A DNA stretch of 64,000 nucleotides, from contig NC_092326.1 in NCBI RefSeq assembly GCF_036785885.1, positions 43,271,572 through 43,335,571 of the forward strand, read 5' to 3'. The notes under the pieces are model-generated. The model saw nothing but the letters and a program-made list of their open reading frames with translations. It was not told the origin of the DNA and made no database searches. Made by a program: the position numbers and the translations under genes. This DNA comes from Coffea arabica (Eukaryota; Streptophyta; Magnoliopsida; Gentianales; Rubiaceae). The number at the start of each line of letters is the position of its first letter. Within the stretch, counting starts at the first letter, position 1. Shown piece by piece: positions 24,733-38,467 of the stretch.

Positions 24733-27700
24733 CTTAACATGATAACTCACATATGCATGAAATGTTGATAGACTCCAAACGGTTCTATCCAATTTTCTGC
24801 CTTCCACATGACGAGGGAAAATTACTGCAGTGAGTTAAAAGTCAAAGTGGTCAAGGAGAAACTGGAAAATTTCTAATGGAGGAAACGACTGATGTAAAAT
24901 TCTGCTGCTACCAAAACTAACAAATCCAGCATTTGATGATAATGCTTCTGGAGGAGCTCCCTTCAGTTCGGGGGGAGGAGATGGAGACCACGAACAAGGA
25001 GGGGCATTGTTGAGACCAGCAGTACGCCTAGCATCTACAAATTCCTGAAATATGACAAAAAGAACGCTGAAAAAACTACCCCTGCACTGGAAAAAGAAAA
25101 CCAAACAATGCAAACTAAAGCAAGTTCACACAAAGATGAAGACAGTGCAATAAATTAGCCAGTTCAAGATAGAAACCAATCGTAGTATGTTCTCTTAATG
25201 GCAATTAAATGAAGTGTTTCAACTCGATCCAACTCTATTAGTTTCAAAGCCCCTATTGATTGCATCATCTCTGAAACTCAAAGAGCAAAAACAGATCAGA
25301 AACCAAATTTTGTGACCTCACATCCATATATCCACAGTTAAAGTGAAACGGTATAGAACTCAGAACTGCAACTTAATTTCCCAGGTCCTTTTTCCTTTAT
25401 CATAAACAACCAACACCAAAAAAAATGCCCAACAGACTTCTAGCATTTCTTGGCACTTTTTCAAGCATTTTTGCTTACAAAAATGGAAACCAACTAAATA
25501 AGTACTTAGAATCCAGTCAAAAGTGTAACATTACCTTTAGGAAAGAAGTTGCCAGAAGAATATCTATAGAATCTTTGAATCTCATAGGAAATACCACAGT
25601 GACCTTTTCCACCTGCAGACAAGTGTACTAAAACATTCAGAACCCTAAATGCATACTTGACCCCAAAGAGTCACAGTGATTTTGAGAACTTGACTTATTA
25701 CAAGTATTCCAAGCTAAGTGATGCAAGAAAAATGGTATTAGATCAGAAGGAAGAAACTCAATTGTATTTGAATATTAGAATGGAAGATAAGAAGAATAAT
25801 CAACTAAAATAACTTTAGTAATAAGGCGCCATATGTGATTCTTAACATTTTGATTTCATTCCATACTTTATTGAGATTATTTCTTCAATCAGTTCTCTCA
25901 AGAACCAAAGTACTTGCAAAAATCAGCAATTTCACAAGGTTTTGCTATCAGTTCAGCCTAAATGAATCAAAGTGTGATTTCTTCCCTCGTGCTCCAGTAC
26001 ACAAATTAGTATCCATAATTAGCTTAGGGGATGAAATGACTTGCAAATACCTGGAAAAGACCAAAGTATATGCACTTCTACAATCATGGATATGAAAACC
26101 ATTCACAGAGAAGATGGAATGAGGGTTATTCAGTCACAAGCCAACCAATGTTTATATTAGATAAGCTCAGATAAAATAGATTATCCAATCCAATAGAATT
26201 TTGCAAGAGAGTCAACAGAAGATGAACTCTATGACACATTTACCTGAGGGATGAGAAAAAAGGATTCCATGGGCCGATGCACCAGAGCAACAACCTTGTC
26301 AATGTCAGAAGCAACTGTCCTAGAAGCAAGCTGTTTAAGAAATACTCTTAACGGGGCACCCAATACCACTTCCCTCACAGATGCAATCTTCGTCAAAACC
26401 CCATGTTTATGCTCTGTAATAGTTCCAGGAAACACTTCAGAGAAAGACCACAAGAAGTATTATATGGATGGATTCTTTACTGCAGGAACTTGAGAATAAA
26501 ACTGAGAGCAACAGCCTTGGAGGACAATTGAAGTGAAAACTGAGCTACTACAGTTGAAGCCACAAACACGCAAGCAAATGCAACTTGAGCTTATGGCAAT
26601 TTATGTCCAATATCAGTAGCAAAGCATGTTTAGAGTTGTTTGTAGATGCTCAAAGAACTAATAAATCTAGATCATATAAAAGATGCTTAGAGAACTCTTA
26701 GAAACTTTAATACTGTAAAAATCATGCTCAGTTTGTACATATTTGACAATTCTAGGGAAGATAATTCAACAATGCATTATACCTTAACTAATTCCAAGCC
26801 AAAAGGATGACGGACTCTCAAAGCTTTACGTCATTTCATTAACTACCCAAAAAGCACCTAATTCCATGACCACATATTGTACCTAAAAAAGATCTTTGAC
26901 TCAAGGACAAAGGACAAAAGAATACATACATCCAAAAATAACAATTGGGCAGTAACATGGTACAAATAACATGAAAAGCCCTTGTTTTTCAAAGACAAAA
27001 GCTAATAAAGCAAATAACCACAGATGAAGGCATCTGAGAAAAAATCCTATCTCTTTCAGCACAACCATGGCAAGATCATAATGACCTTAAAGAAAACGCG
27101 TTGAACCTTCATCTGGAGGAAGTTTTGACAAGTTCAATTTCAATGTGAGACTGAATCCATCTCTTGGAGGATCAAGAATTTGTGCAACCACTCCATATGC
27201 TGCTTTTATAGCTTCTATGGCACCTGGAGGTAGCCCACCAAAGGATACTGTTTCGGGAGGTGGTGGAGGTAAACTCACCGATAAAAAGAGAAGATTGGGA
27301 TTTTTCATAGAGGCCTGAAAAATATTTTGGTCATCAAACATGTAAATTAATCATTCAGTAACACTTATTTGGGAGGAAGCATGTCAGCTGATCTGTATCT
27401 AAAGGCTGCCCATTTACCAAGAACTTGACTAAGATGCCAATAATACCTGAACATGGTAACGGACATCACTGAATTCAATCCAATGGGAATCCAGCTCAAC
27501 TCCTTTGTCAAGACTGCAATCAAGCAGGTATGTTTTGTCAATTTTCATCATAAGATTAAAAGATTGGTCATCTACTTTTAATTAAATCCCCAAAGTATCA
27601 TTGTCCGTAACAGGAAAGTTACAAATAGTTTATAACCAATCCATCAGTACATACAAAGAGATTAAATCATTATTCAAGTATTTGAAGAATCTTCCTTTAG

Positions 27701-29183
27701 TCCTTTTATTAAGAAATGAAGCATTTGAATCTCTTTACATTTATCATCAGTCATCAGTGGCACCCAGAAGTTAGTTTTCTGGAAAATCATATTATGGTTT
27801 GGTTGCATGCATGTTCTATCAAAGCCAGATATGAAGAAAAAGAAAATACTGCATAAGAAAAGATTGTGCTCTCCATGCCAAAGAAAGGATTACATTTTGG
27901 TGCATTTTCAAACCAAACGAGAACAACATCAGAGAGTAAAATGCTTTTGAAGGGTCAATGAGTTTCACAATCGCATAAATAATTTTGGCCACAGTTTCCA
28001 ATACGAAATTATTATGACAATGCATAATTCAGAACATAGACGATATGATAATCAGTAGACATGTTGGTCTCAGAACAGCATTGACGTTTCATTGCCAGAA
28101 ACAATATCTTGATTTAATCATCCATAGCATTTTGGTAACAACAAACAAATAATAGGTTCAACAACCTAAATGAATTCCCAGTCTTTAAAAGCTTGACAGA
28201 GGCTGATTGTTTCCTTCCCAACAGAAGCAAAGAGAAGGGAATAGTTTGATTGTGGTATCAAATGCTTGCAGCTTCTCCAAAGGCATGAACTTCAACAAAG
28301 AGCAATCAACGTTCTTAAAGAAAACATGTTACCAGCATCAGAGTCCCCATTTGGTAGCAAGTGCAGTTGGCCTTTTAATAATTTTTGTCATATCATTCAC
28401 AAAATTCAGCTCATAAATTTGGAAATGACTAATATTTATACCGCCCTTTTGATTCTTGAGTGTAATAGATCTTTTGGTTGGTAAGGAAAAGGAAAATGCC
28501 AACTAAAATATAGGCAATACCACTTGAAGAAAACTTGAATAGTTCCAATCAGAACCTAAATATTCATAAAGCAATACCAAGTCTCATAACTTTAAATGTC
28601 TGCGACAGTAATATTTCAGCCACTATTTACCTAAAAGATAAACTTTATACCTATTCCCTTCATCCCATATCTAAGAAAAGCATAAACACGATAGTTTCCA
28701 TGTCGATGAATTGAGGTTTTTCGACCCATTTCCAGGCGACATTAGCAAAACCCAAAAAAAAAAAAAAAGAAGAAGAAGAATCACCTGAGTGTTAAGCATC
28801 ACAGCAAAATGCCCACTTTTTCTGGTTTAAACAACCTCAAACTACCCAAGTTTGAAGCTTTACAATTTGTCCTAACCATGAAAGCCATACAAAATGGCTT
28901 GGAAAAACGTACTTCATTTCTTGTACGCTTTCCTTTACCAAAGCCACGAAAAAAAGACCAACAAAACGAAAAGAACAAAACTTTATCGCAGTCACATAAA
29001 ATTGAACAGTTGAATTTAACAGATACCATTCAAAATTGCTAAATAGACAAGAAAACAAAGACCCCAGAAGGAAAATTTTGAAGGGAAGCACAATTGGGAA
29101 GAGAAAAATGAGAGAGCGTACTTTTCAAGGCGAGTAGTCAAGATCTGTAAGAGATACTTGGAAGGGGACTGCAAGAGTATCAT
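24733..29183 (-). CDS. ARPC2: Arp2/3 complex subunit 2, exons 1-7, second copy cut by the gap
   Basis: Exons in transcript order: 29,183-29,122; 27,513-27,447; 27,314-27,107; 26,413-26,244; 25,612-25,535; 25,044-24,912; 24,824-24,733. They are identical in sequence and phase to exons 1-7 of the gene at 10,575-16,257 and encode residues 1-270. Exons 8-10, carrying the C-terminal 70 residues including the basic MRRRVESL helix, are absent because the contig begins at 24,001, just 40 bp short of exon 8 in the matching coordinates. This is almost certainly the same locus represented twice, not a truncated paralogue. Confidence 0.9.
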
Positions 29184-29866
29184 GGGTGGTAGTCTTGCAG
29201 TATTTTCTTTTCTGTCACCTTCAAATGCTGTTATTCTTGTTCCGGGAAACTGATGATTGTCAAGATCGTGGGTCTTATCAGGCTAAAGGAAATTCTTCTG
29301 GGAAGGATCCAGCGCCGTGTGATCTAAGATGAAGTACTTAAAACGCCCAGATTCCAGAGCTACCGTTTTAGACTGTTTATCCTAACTTTACCGCTTACTG
29401 TCTTTAATCAAATTACACCGGGCTCCCTCAAGTTCATTTCAATTACTTTTTGAGCTTCTTGCCCTTTTATAAAAGTTTTTGTATGTTATTAGTAATTATT
29501 GTTTTGTTGCAGTAATTAGTTACTGGACTCAATTTATGGATTTTTTTTTTAAACGTCTCATTAAGGTTTAGCTACAACATTCTTTTTTCTTTGTTTGAGT
29601 CTATTTGACAAGTAATGTGACTAAATCTTGACCATAGCATAATAGATGATAGATAAGACATAGTAAAATAATTTATTAAAAATAAAATAATACATTATCA
29701 TTAATTTACATCAACTTTTATCTCATTAATTTTGCTAACAATAATAGTAATTGAGACCTTATACATCGAGGGATAATATGCTAACAGTAATAAAAAAAAA
29801 CTAAGGGATAGTAGTTAAAACAAAAAGATACATTGTCATTAATTTTCATAACTTTTATCTCATTAC

Positions 29867-31180
29867 TAGAGCAGGCAAAAAAGCGCAAAATCCAACAATC
29901 TGCCCAACCCGTTCATTAATTTAAAATGATGGGGTTGGATCAATTGGGTTATGGATTTTGTTGGATTGTGTAAGAAAGATCCAACCTATTCATTGGATTG
30001 ATTGGGTTTTTTATGTAGGCACCCAATGCCCAACTTATTTGAAAGTAAATACACATATGCCCAATCACTTGCATTTTGACATGTGTTAATAATTCATTGA
30101 CCAATTTGCATTTAAAATTCTCATATATATGTTTTCAATCAGTTTTTTAAATTTTTACTTAAAAGAAAAAAAGAAACTTGAAATAAAACTCATAGTTATT
30201 TTACTTTTATAACAATAGTTAAACTTGCTCAACTTTTATAATAATTTATTATGCCTTTTAAGAGTATGTTGTTTTCCTCCCCTTTTTTTTGTGGTTGTTC
30301 TTAGGTTGCTACCTATTTCTGTTTGTTAATATTTCGTGTACATAGAATAGAGTTTTAAATTTGTTCTAACTACATTCTTTTACTTTTCTCTAACTTGTTT
30401 TATTTCATCGTTAATAATTCCTCATCAATGTTATAATACAACAAATTATATGTCTATTACTTACATTTTCAAGCATAATATAATCTAGCATTCAATAATT
30501 TAAATACATAGAATATTACAACTTACAATAAAACATATATGAATAGTAAAAGTGTTAATAAGTTATGACAAAAAATAAGTTTCAATCAATTACTAGTATT
30601 AAAAAGTATAAAGTAAAACAAAATTTTTTAGCTAATCTATTTAAATGTACAATTTATTATCTAAAATTCACAATACAAGCAATATAAAATATTATTATAT
30701 TTATGATGTATTTCTAAGGAACTTAAGAAGTGAGTAGGTGTTTGTGCATGTGAAAGTGTGTTAGTGTGTAAAAATATGAGTGTATTTGGATAGTAAATTA
30801 TTTGAGATAATTTTGTAAAAAAAAAATAATACTGTAGCACTTTTTTAATATGATGTATATGAGATAAAAAGGTGATTGGAAAATGTGTTAATGATGCAAG
30901 CAAGTTAGCGTGTGTAAATAAAGTGTAAATAAGGTGTTATAATTTACAATACATTTATGCGTGTGAAAAAAATCTTTTTATCTGTTAAAATGTATGCGAG
31001 AAAGTTTATATATCAAAATGTATTAATTAATATGTTAGGTCATATTTGGGTCATGAGTTTGAGATGACCCAATAGGATACAATCTAAAATTAACCCAATC
31101 TAAAATTGAACGGGTTGGGTATAACCCATTTAAATGAAAATCCAATATAAACAACCCAACCCGCTCAATTGTCAGGTATA
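29867..31180. mobile_element. Non-autonomous hAT-like element, second copy
   Basis: Same element as 16,941-18,254 with the same termini, target duplication and empty-site paralogue, offset 12,926 bp. A recent element would not be expected to share every base in both copies, which supports the assembly-overlap reading. Confidence 0.6.
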
Positions 31181-32350
31181 CTCATTAATTTTGCGAAAGT
31201 AGTCATTGATTAAATTTAAATTGAATAACCTTGATACTTTAGAGTGCAAAATATCTAAAATTGAAATTTAAGGTACAAAATAAAATAGTGATACAATTTC
31301 AACGATGCAAAGTGAAATTAGGCTAATAAAATTATTAGAGTAACTTGTTTAATATAGATCATTTTTTTGTACGGGTGTTGAGATACTTGGAATATGAATT
31401 TCTATGTTTAAAGTATCAACTATCATCACCTCACCTAACACCATTTTGTTTCTTATGCTATATAGCCTTTATTATTAATAAAACAAGCATTTTTTGCTTT
31501 TTCTTTTTTTTCCAAGAAACACTTCCTTTCTTTTAGAGATAATATCCTTTTATTGTAACAATAACTATAATTTTTTTTCGACAAAATAGCATCATTGTCT
31601 TGTGAAAAGTATTGGTATGTCTTACATTTTTAAAAATTTATTGCAATACACAATGAATATTTGTTATTTTTTTGACATATATTTGGTAGTTTTATTTTAT
31701 AGTAGCAAATTAACTAAGATAAACATGATGTAGCAACATATACAATCTAATTGCTGCAAAATGTAATATAATTTACCCAAGATAGATTCCACTTCTTCCT
31801 CCCTAAGTAACATGACAAAGTTTAAGGATAAACACCAAATAAAAAAAGGGATAATTTCAGAAACCTCCCCTGAGGTTTCTGACACTTTCACTGACATCCC
31901 CTGAGGTTCTCAAAATTTCACTTACCTCCCTTGCTTTTGATTTTGTGGTAACAATCCAGTCCAAATCAGATTAAAATATTATTTTCATGTGTGAGAAGGT
32001 ATTTTTATTCCATAGCTACCCTTTGCAGAAGTTGTATTAGTAGAAGATTCAAAGAAGAATAAATGATTTGGACTAATTAGTAAAGTTGAGGGGGGGTAAG
32101 TGCAATACAAAAATTTGCATGCACCAGATGTGCCATGCAACAGTTATTTGGCAGATTTTGCAACGGCTAGCTGCAAATTGCAACGGCCAGAAGGTTTGTT
32201 GTTTCAGTAGCAATAGCATATAAAGCAAAGCAACTTAACTACCTCTGAGGTTTCAAGCTATTAACATTCTTTGCTACTAATTTGGAGTGATAACAAGTGC
32301 ATTTGCTGTGCTACAATTAGAGCTCTGAGTAAAAAGTTTTAGCTGCAACC

Positions 32351-32494
32351 ATGGCCTCTTCAAGCCATAGGGGAGAATCATGGAATTCACCTACATCTTT
32401 CTCCATTAAAAACAGGTTTTGCCGCTGTAATCGCAAAGCAACCGTAATGATATCAGAGAGTGAAAGGAATCCAGACAAGTTGTATTTCTATTGA
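32351..32494 (+). pseudogene. GRF-type zinc-finger fragment, second copy
   Basis: Base-identical counterpart of 19,425-19,568, with the same TGA where the third zinc-ligand Cys is expected. Confidence 0.6.
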
Positions 32495-32576
32495 GAAATT
32501 TCCAACTTTGTGATGAATTTTAAAAAAATTCTACAAAAGGGGTGATTTTGGGTTTAATTTCCGTCAGGGGGGTCTT

Positions 32577-32672
32577 CGCATTTGTGAATTTCACAAATGC
32601 GAGCTTACAAGAGCTCGCATTCGTGGAATGCGAGCTCTGGTTATTGAGCTCGCATTCCACGAATGCGAGCTC
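32577..32672. repeat. Palindrome cluster, second copy
   Basis: Counterpart of 19,651-19,746. The arms CGCATTTGTGAA and GAGCTCGCATTC are preserved exactly. Confidence 0.9.
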
Positions 32673-33868
32673 TTCTCAATTTTTTTTTTCCTTTTTTAAG
32701 AGCTAGGGAATTATTTCTAGGAAGCAAATGCGAGCTCTTATCTTTTTTATTTTGGTATTTTTTGAGAGGTAGGGAATTATTTGCAGAAATCTTCTAATTT
32801 TTGTTTTAAAAAATGTTGCAAATATTTAAAATTTTGCAAATAGCTCGCATTTGTTAAATTTGACCTGCAAAAATTGTATTTAACTTTTTTGTTAGATTTC
32901 GCATTTATAAGTATGACTTGTAGAAAATTAGATTCAAATTTAGATGTATTAGGGTTTTAAAAATATTATATAAGTGATAAAAATTTTATAAATTGTAAAA
33001 ATAAAATCAAACTGCTTGGATAATTAAATGTTATATTTGCATAAAAAATAATACAATAATCATAATAATGATAATACAATAATATTGGTGTAATAAAACT
33101 GCCATTAATTTAAATATTTACTTATAATGCCCAAAGAGCCTAATTACCAATTTTTTCTTCTCGCGCTCAAATATAACATTAACCCGCATGCGAGCTAACC
33201 TTGAAATAGAAAAAACACAGAATCCCGCTTGCGGGTTTCAGGAGTATTCGGATATTCTCATATGCACCTATGCAAATCGAACCAACCGGATATCTTATCC
33301 GTATCCCATTTTTTTAAATAAAAATCTTATAAATTTGAAAAATAAAATCAAATTTAGATGTATTAGGGTTTTAAAAATATTATATAAATCAAGTTTCTAT
33401 TATTGTTGTTAAGCTTAATTAATCATATCAGATGCCATTATGTAACTAAACGGTAGTAATTAACCCCAACTACTTGGGATATATCTGTAATTTTGGCCCT
33501 GATGACGTCAGAAAAGGGGCCCAATTTTTTATCAAGGGAGGTAAGTGAAATTTTGAGAACCTCAGGGGATGTCAGTGAAAGTGTCAGAAACCTCAGGGGA
33601 GGTTTCTGAAATTATCCCATAAAAAAAAAAACAACAGAGAAGTAATAAATAATTAATAAACCAATTTTTCAAAAAAAAAATTACTAAAAAAAATGAAAAA
33701 GCTCAAAGACTGATAAAACTGGTAAACCCAAAACCCTCTTGTTGTTTGCAGCCAAGTCCACGATGACTAAATTGAGATATTGGTCTTTGTAGGGGGCTCA
33801 ATTGACAAAATGGTTTATGCTGCCTTTCCTTCTTACTCCTGTGAAATTCTACAAAAATCTTGGAGCCT

Positions 33869-36800
33869 ATGGACTCCCTAAATCCATTTTTCTACCCTCC
33901 TGAATCATTTCTTGAAGATTTGGAATCACAGAGTCGAGCAAGTGATTTGTTAGGTTTGATGGAAGGCAGACGCATAAGAAGATTTGGGAGAGGCAGCCAA
34001 AGCAGTCGGACCCTTCTGCCACTTCGACTCACTCGCCTTACAAACGCTGTTTCTTGTTGGTATGCTCATCTCTCTCATATTAAAATCGATCAAAACCTTT
34101 CCTTGAATTTAAAAGAATTCTGGGTTGTGCTTGAATTCAATGGAATACAGGTACAGATGACAAATACTTGACAACTATGTGTAATACAGGTACTGCGACT
34201 TCAAAACATCTGTCTTGAATGAACCTCTATATCGATATGGTCGTCGTCATTCCAGGTTTGCCTTTTTATCACACACACACACAAAGAAGGAATTTGTCCA
34301 AGCTTTTTTTGTAAGGGAATCGTGAAAGACTAAACGTACATTGTTGAAAGATATGCTGCAGAACTGCTTGAGAGCTTTATTGCCTGCATCAGAAACTTAT
34401 GTGGCAGATTGACTTAGTCACTTAAGATTTTTTTTTTCCTTTTTTCCATTTATACGAACTTTGAAATTTTTTTTTGGAGACAAGATTGTTTTTTTACCTT
34501 TGCTTATTTATTTACAATCGTTTCTGTTTTAGGTGTTTGAGAGTTTGGTTTTCGGTGGGCCTCGGGTTTAGTCTTACTGCATTGCTTGGAGTAATTTTGG
34601 TTAGTCACTGCGCCAGAAATTTTGTCACTATGGAATTGGTCCGTGGAAGTCATGAAAAACGTAAAAAGGACTGCTATCGTAAAGATGACATGAAATGGTG
34701 CTTCCTGGTACTATATCAAATTCTGTGATATGCAAATGACTTGATTTTCTTGTTTTCTGTGTGTTGTGAGGCAGATTCTTCTATGGGAATTTGGAGGAGC
34801 TATCCATCTGTATAAAGGGAATGATGGGATGATCAGTCTTTTCAACGGATCATTATTTGGGTTTTCCTCTTCGGTTAGTGTTCAAGTGTGCCATGTCATT
34901 CAAGTTAGCTAGGCATCCATGAAATTTACTGATAAGTTTTTGTTAGGACCAGCCCCAAGGAAAGATTCACTTTTAATAAAATGATCTAGATCTTATAGCT
35001 GTGCAGCTGCTTGTATCTTCTGTGCTGGTACCTAGCTTTATGGAATTTGTCTATTTCTGCAGTTCTTGGTTCCTGATTTAGTACGTTAATGAATAACATT
35101 TGGGGTTTTGACTCACTATAAATACAACTTTGGTAATGGAATATTCTAGCAGCCTATTGCTGTCTGATACATTGCTGTTGGTTAAGTTGTTTTTGGATCT
35201 ATAGTAGCATTGGTGCCCAAAACTATTACTGAGAACCCTATTGTTTTCTTGTTTGTCTAGCTATTTCTATCCTTTATTGTACATTAATTTAGTTAGATGC
35301 ATCTTGTTATTCTTCACTATTAGGGCAAGGTGATAATAGTCTCCTGCTTTTACTAAAGATTTGGGCTTTTTGTAAATACACTGGTTTCTAGACTTACTGA
35401 GATCTTCTTCATAGAGTTGGACACCTGAAATCATCTTTCAACATTGAGTATCCAAACCAACATGATTGATATCCTCAATTTTCTTTATGTCTTCTGTGTC
35501 TGTGTATTAGAAATGCAACAGTTCATTTCTAATTCTATAAGAACCATAGACTCCATGTTATTTATAATGTGCAGCTAAAATTGATTAAAACCTGTTATCA
35601 AACAACTTATGTTCAACGTGCTTCCTTGTTCTTTTCGTAGCGTTTTAGATAAATGATCTGTATTCAAGCTAATTCTGAAAACTTTTTGCTAAATGAACAG
35701 AATGCAGACAACCAAAAGGTCAAATGTTCAACTTGTTTTTTCCAGTTTGAGCTGGAAATGTTGTGGTTAATTAAATAGTCCAATAGTAGAATAGTTCGTG
35801 TGGGGAGTTCGTTTTGATAGATGAATAGATCCATTAATCTGTGCTTATAGCAAAGAAAAAGTAAACATATAAGTGAAACAGATTTTATTTCACTAACTAA
35901 AATTTGTATTGTCCTCAAGCTATTTCATTTCATTATCTCTATTTGTTGAGTAAGCTAAGCTTATCTTTTTGTATAATAATGGTTGAGTTGAACAAAAGCT
36001 TTAGCTAAAATAGATGAGATCTAAATGATTAAAGCTGGGCTTCTGCTTAAATACAACTGTATGAACACTGTTTGTATGTATTCAGCTCTTAATTTATTTA
36101 AATAATTCCAAATCACTTTTGGACATATACACCTGATTTGTAGACCAACTACCACATTTTCAACAAGCATTTTGAGACTAATTTATTTTGCCTGTCAGTT
36201 TCAGATTTTGAAAGCATTTTAATATTGTGTTTTTTCTGCAGATTTCCGGTCTAATCATGTCACTTCCTGATATTGGATACATCTTTCTGTCCTCCATTCT
36301 GTCTGTATTCATTCATGAAGTTGGGCATGCTCTTGCTGCTGCAAGGTTAAGATGTTCTTCACTCTTTTCTGTGGGTCAATGTGATATCATGCATGATGTT
36401 GCCTATATATTTTGTTTGATTCAATGATTTTTAAGTACACTCTGTCATGCCAATGTTACCTCTCTTTGTGGTATGTGAAACCATATTTATGAATACCAGC
36501 TCACGTGGATCAACTGGGCACCTGCTGGTTTATGCTGTTTTGAAAGAAATGCTTTTATTTGCCAACTCAATGGGATAAGCGCGGCAGATGATCTGACCTT
36601 TCTGTCATTTAGTAAATAATGTTAATGATGTCAATGTCCTAAGCAGGTATTTTTGACTAAACGATCAGGTATACATGCCAAATATCATCCCCTTTCCTCT
36701 TCCATGAGATGCTGAGTGATAAGTTAAACTAGGAAGGCTGCTTCTTGTTAATGTTAGATGCTTCATGATGGATACTAGTGCCTTTATCTAATTAGTATGG

Positions 36801-38467
36801 GATTTTAAATCTATAAGAACAGTTTGAACTTGAACTTTGTGTGTTATAAAATATTATAGCTTCTTGTTGGCTATACTTTACCATAGTTTAAAATAGACCG
36901 GATTTTAATTATGTATGTACCTAATCCCTGACTTGCTTTTACTGCATGATTGGACTAGCTTCTTGCTGACTTCATAGTTTTTGCAGTTAGGCTCCTCATT
37001 TTACAGGAGATTAGCAACATGTCCTAGTTGCTTTTCTTGTGTACCTTGTCCAAGACAAATTAGAATATAGTCAGATTATTATAATTGATATGATCTCACA
37101 ATATGTTGCTGTAGGTGCCACTTATGGGTGAAGCAGTGAGGGTATACAGATGGAGTATATTGCTGTCTTTCTAGCGGTGTTGTTTCCGGGAGCTCTGGTG
37201 GCTTTAAATGAGGAGTGCTTGCAGGCATTACCAAGAAATGCTGCCCTTCGTATATATTGTGCTGGAATTTGGCATAATGCCACTGTAGGTTCTGGATGCA
37301 ATTAAAATTCTTTCAATTTCTCTGACGTTTAGTCATTCATGTTTGTGCTAATATCCACCACTTACTTTGAACTGATTGATTGAACTTCCTGCAGTTTTGT
37401 GTGGTTTGTGCCTTGGTTTTGTTTCTGCTGCCATCGATCTTGGATCCATTTTACATACACGGTGAAAGTCCCATGGTAACTTCGCGCACATATCTGTTTT
37501 GTTATCTGTCATAAACTCTTGATGTGTATAGCCTAACAAGTTCTTATCTTGCAACAGGTCCTGTATGTGTCTCCTATGTCACCATTGTTTGGTTATCTCT
37601 CTCCCCATGACTTAATTATATCATTAGATGGCACCCGCATTCATAATGTACAACAGTGGAAGGAGAAGGTTGCTCTTTTAAATTGGCAGCTTGAAAACTT
37701 ACACAATTCTGGCGAATACAAAGGCCTCACGAAAATCAATGGCAGAATAGGGTATTGTGTGCCCTCTTATCTGATTAGGAACAGTATGCAGCTTCAGTTG
37801 GAAGGCAATTATACAAGTTGTCCGGATGAACTTTTTGCATTTGCAGCTAGCCCTTGCTTAAATGCAGCAGTGCTAGATAATGTAAGCATTGAAGATAATC
37901 ATGCTAGGGGAAGTGAAAGCATTTACTGCCTCAATCCTATGGATGTTATAAAGCTAAGAAAATGTGGTGATGGAGTGAGAACCCTTAGCGACCAAAGAAG
38001 CTGCTCATGTTTGGAGGTAGGAAATTCATTTTTAGCATGCTGAGTAGGTACATTATTATGAGTAAAGTAAGATTTGTGTCTATATCATAGATGCGCCAAA
38101 TAAAAAGTATTCTCTTTTGGCACTTGCAATGTGGCTGATAAGATGGTAGTGGATGCAGGAAGAATCTTGCTTTGCGCCAGTCCAGATGCCAGGTCTAGCA
38201 TGGGTAGAAATAACATATTCAAGGCCTTCTTCTCCTGGATGCCGGAAACTTGCAAGAAATTGGCTTCCAAGATATGAGAATTCTGTTTCTGGAGAAACGA
38301 GCTGCATTTCAAGTTTCACGTTTGTGGGTGATTTAATTACCCTGGGACATGCACTTCATTTGACTTCATATGAACCTCGTTGGTTCACTCGATCTCCCTT
38401 GTTTTCACTGGCGCTCTATATACTGGTTATTATGAGATGTGATATCTCCATGAATGCCTGTGATTGA
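33869..38467 (+). CDS. S2P: Site-2 protease (S2P), exons 1-9, 3' end not found
   Basis: Exons: 33,869-34,059 (second start at 33,959); 34,190-34,255; 34,533-34,599; 34,775-34,873; 36,242-36,345; 37,137-37,284; 37,395-37,475; 37,558-38,016; 38,159 to at most 38,467. Phases join through exon 9. HEVGH is in exon 5. Exon 6 reads SEGIQMEYIAVF, then LFPGALVAL, and ends in the family motif CAGIWHNA. Exon 7 is a membrane segment. Exon 8 starts with a PDZ-like block, SPLFGYLSPHDLIISLDG, followed by a Cys-bearing lumenal region. Exon 9 has PGLAWVEITYSRPSSPGC, FVGDLITLGHALHLTSYEPRW and then a divergent tail to TGA at 38,465. The second metal-ligand motif, a hydrophobic segment ending near NSLPxxxLDG in S2P family members, is absent. 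LTR-like DNA begins by about 38,470. The remaining exon(s) either lie beyond the retrotransposon nest or are lost, so function cannot be assumed. Confidence 0.88.

Larger units (their letters stand above)
31848..33618. mobile_element. Mutator-like element, second copy
   Basis: Identical to 18,922-20,692: 86-bp inverted repeats at 31,848-31,933 and 33,533-33,618, and 9-bp flanks ATAAAAAAA. It includes the palindrome cluster at 32,577-32,672. Confidence 0.92.
24001..36426. repeat. 12.4-kb block, second copy (starts at the scaffold gap)
   Basis: Repeat of 11,075-23,500 at an offset of 12,926 bp. It starts at the first base after the Ns, which corresponds to position 11,075 inside ARPC2 intron 7. 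Similarity ends at 36,426, the equivalent of the last base before the Ns, after which new S2P sequence continues. Confidence 0.95.

Noticed and set aside
11075..36426. Genuine recent segmental duplication of the ARPC2-S2P locus
   Set aside because: Both breakpoints coincide with the edges of a placeholder gap, and no differences were seen even in introns, homopolymers and transposons. Contig overlap is the simpler explanation, though only reads can settle it.
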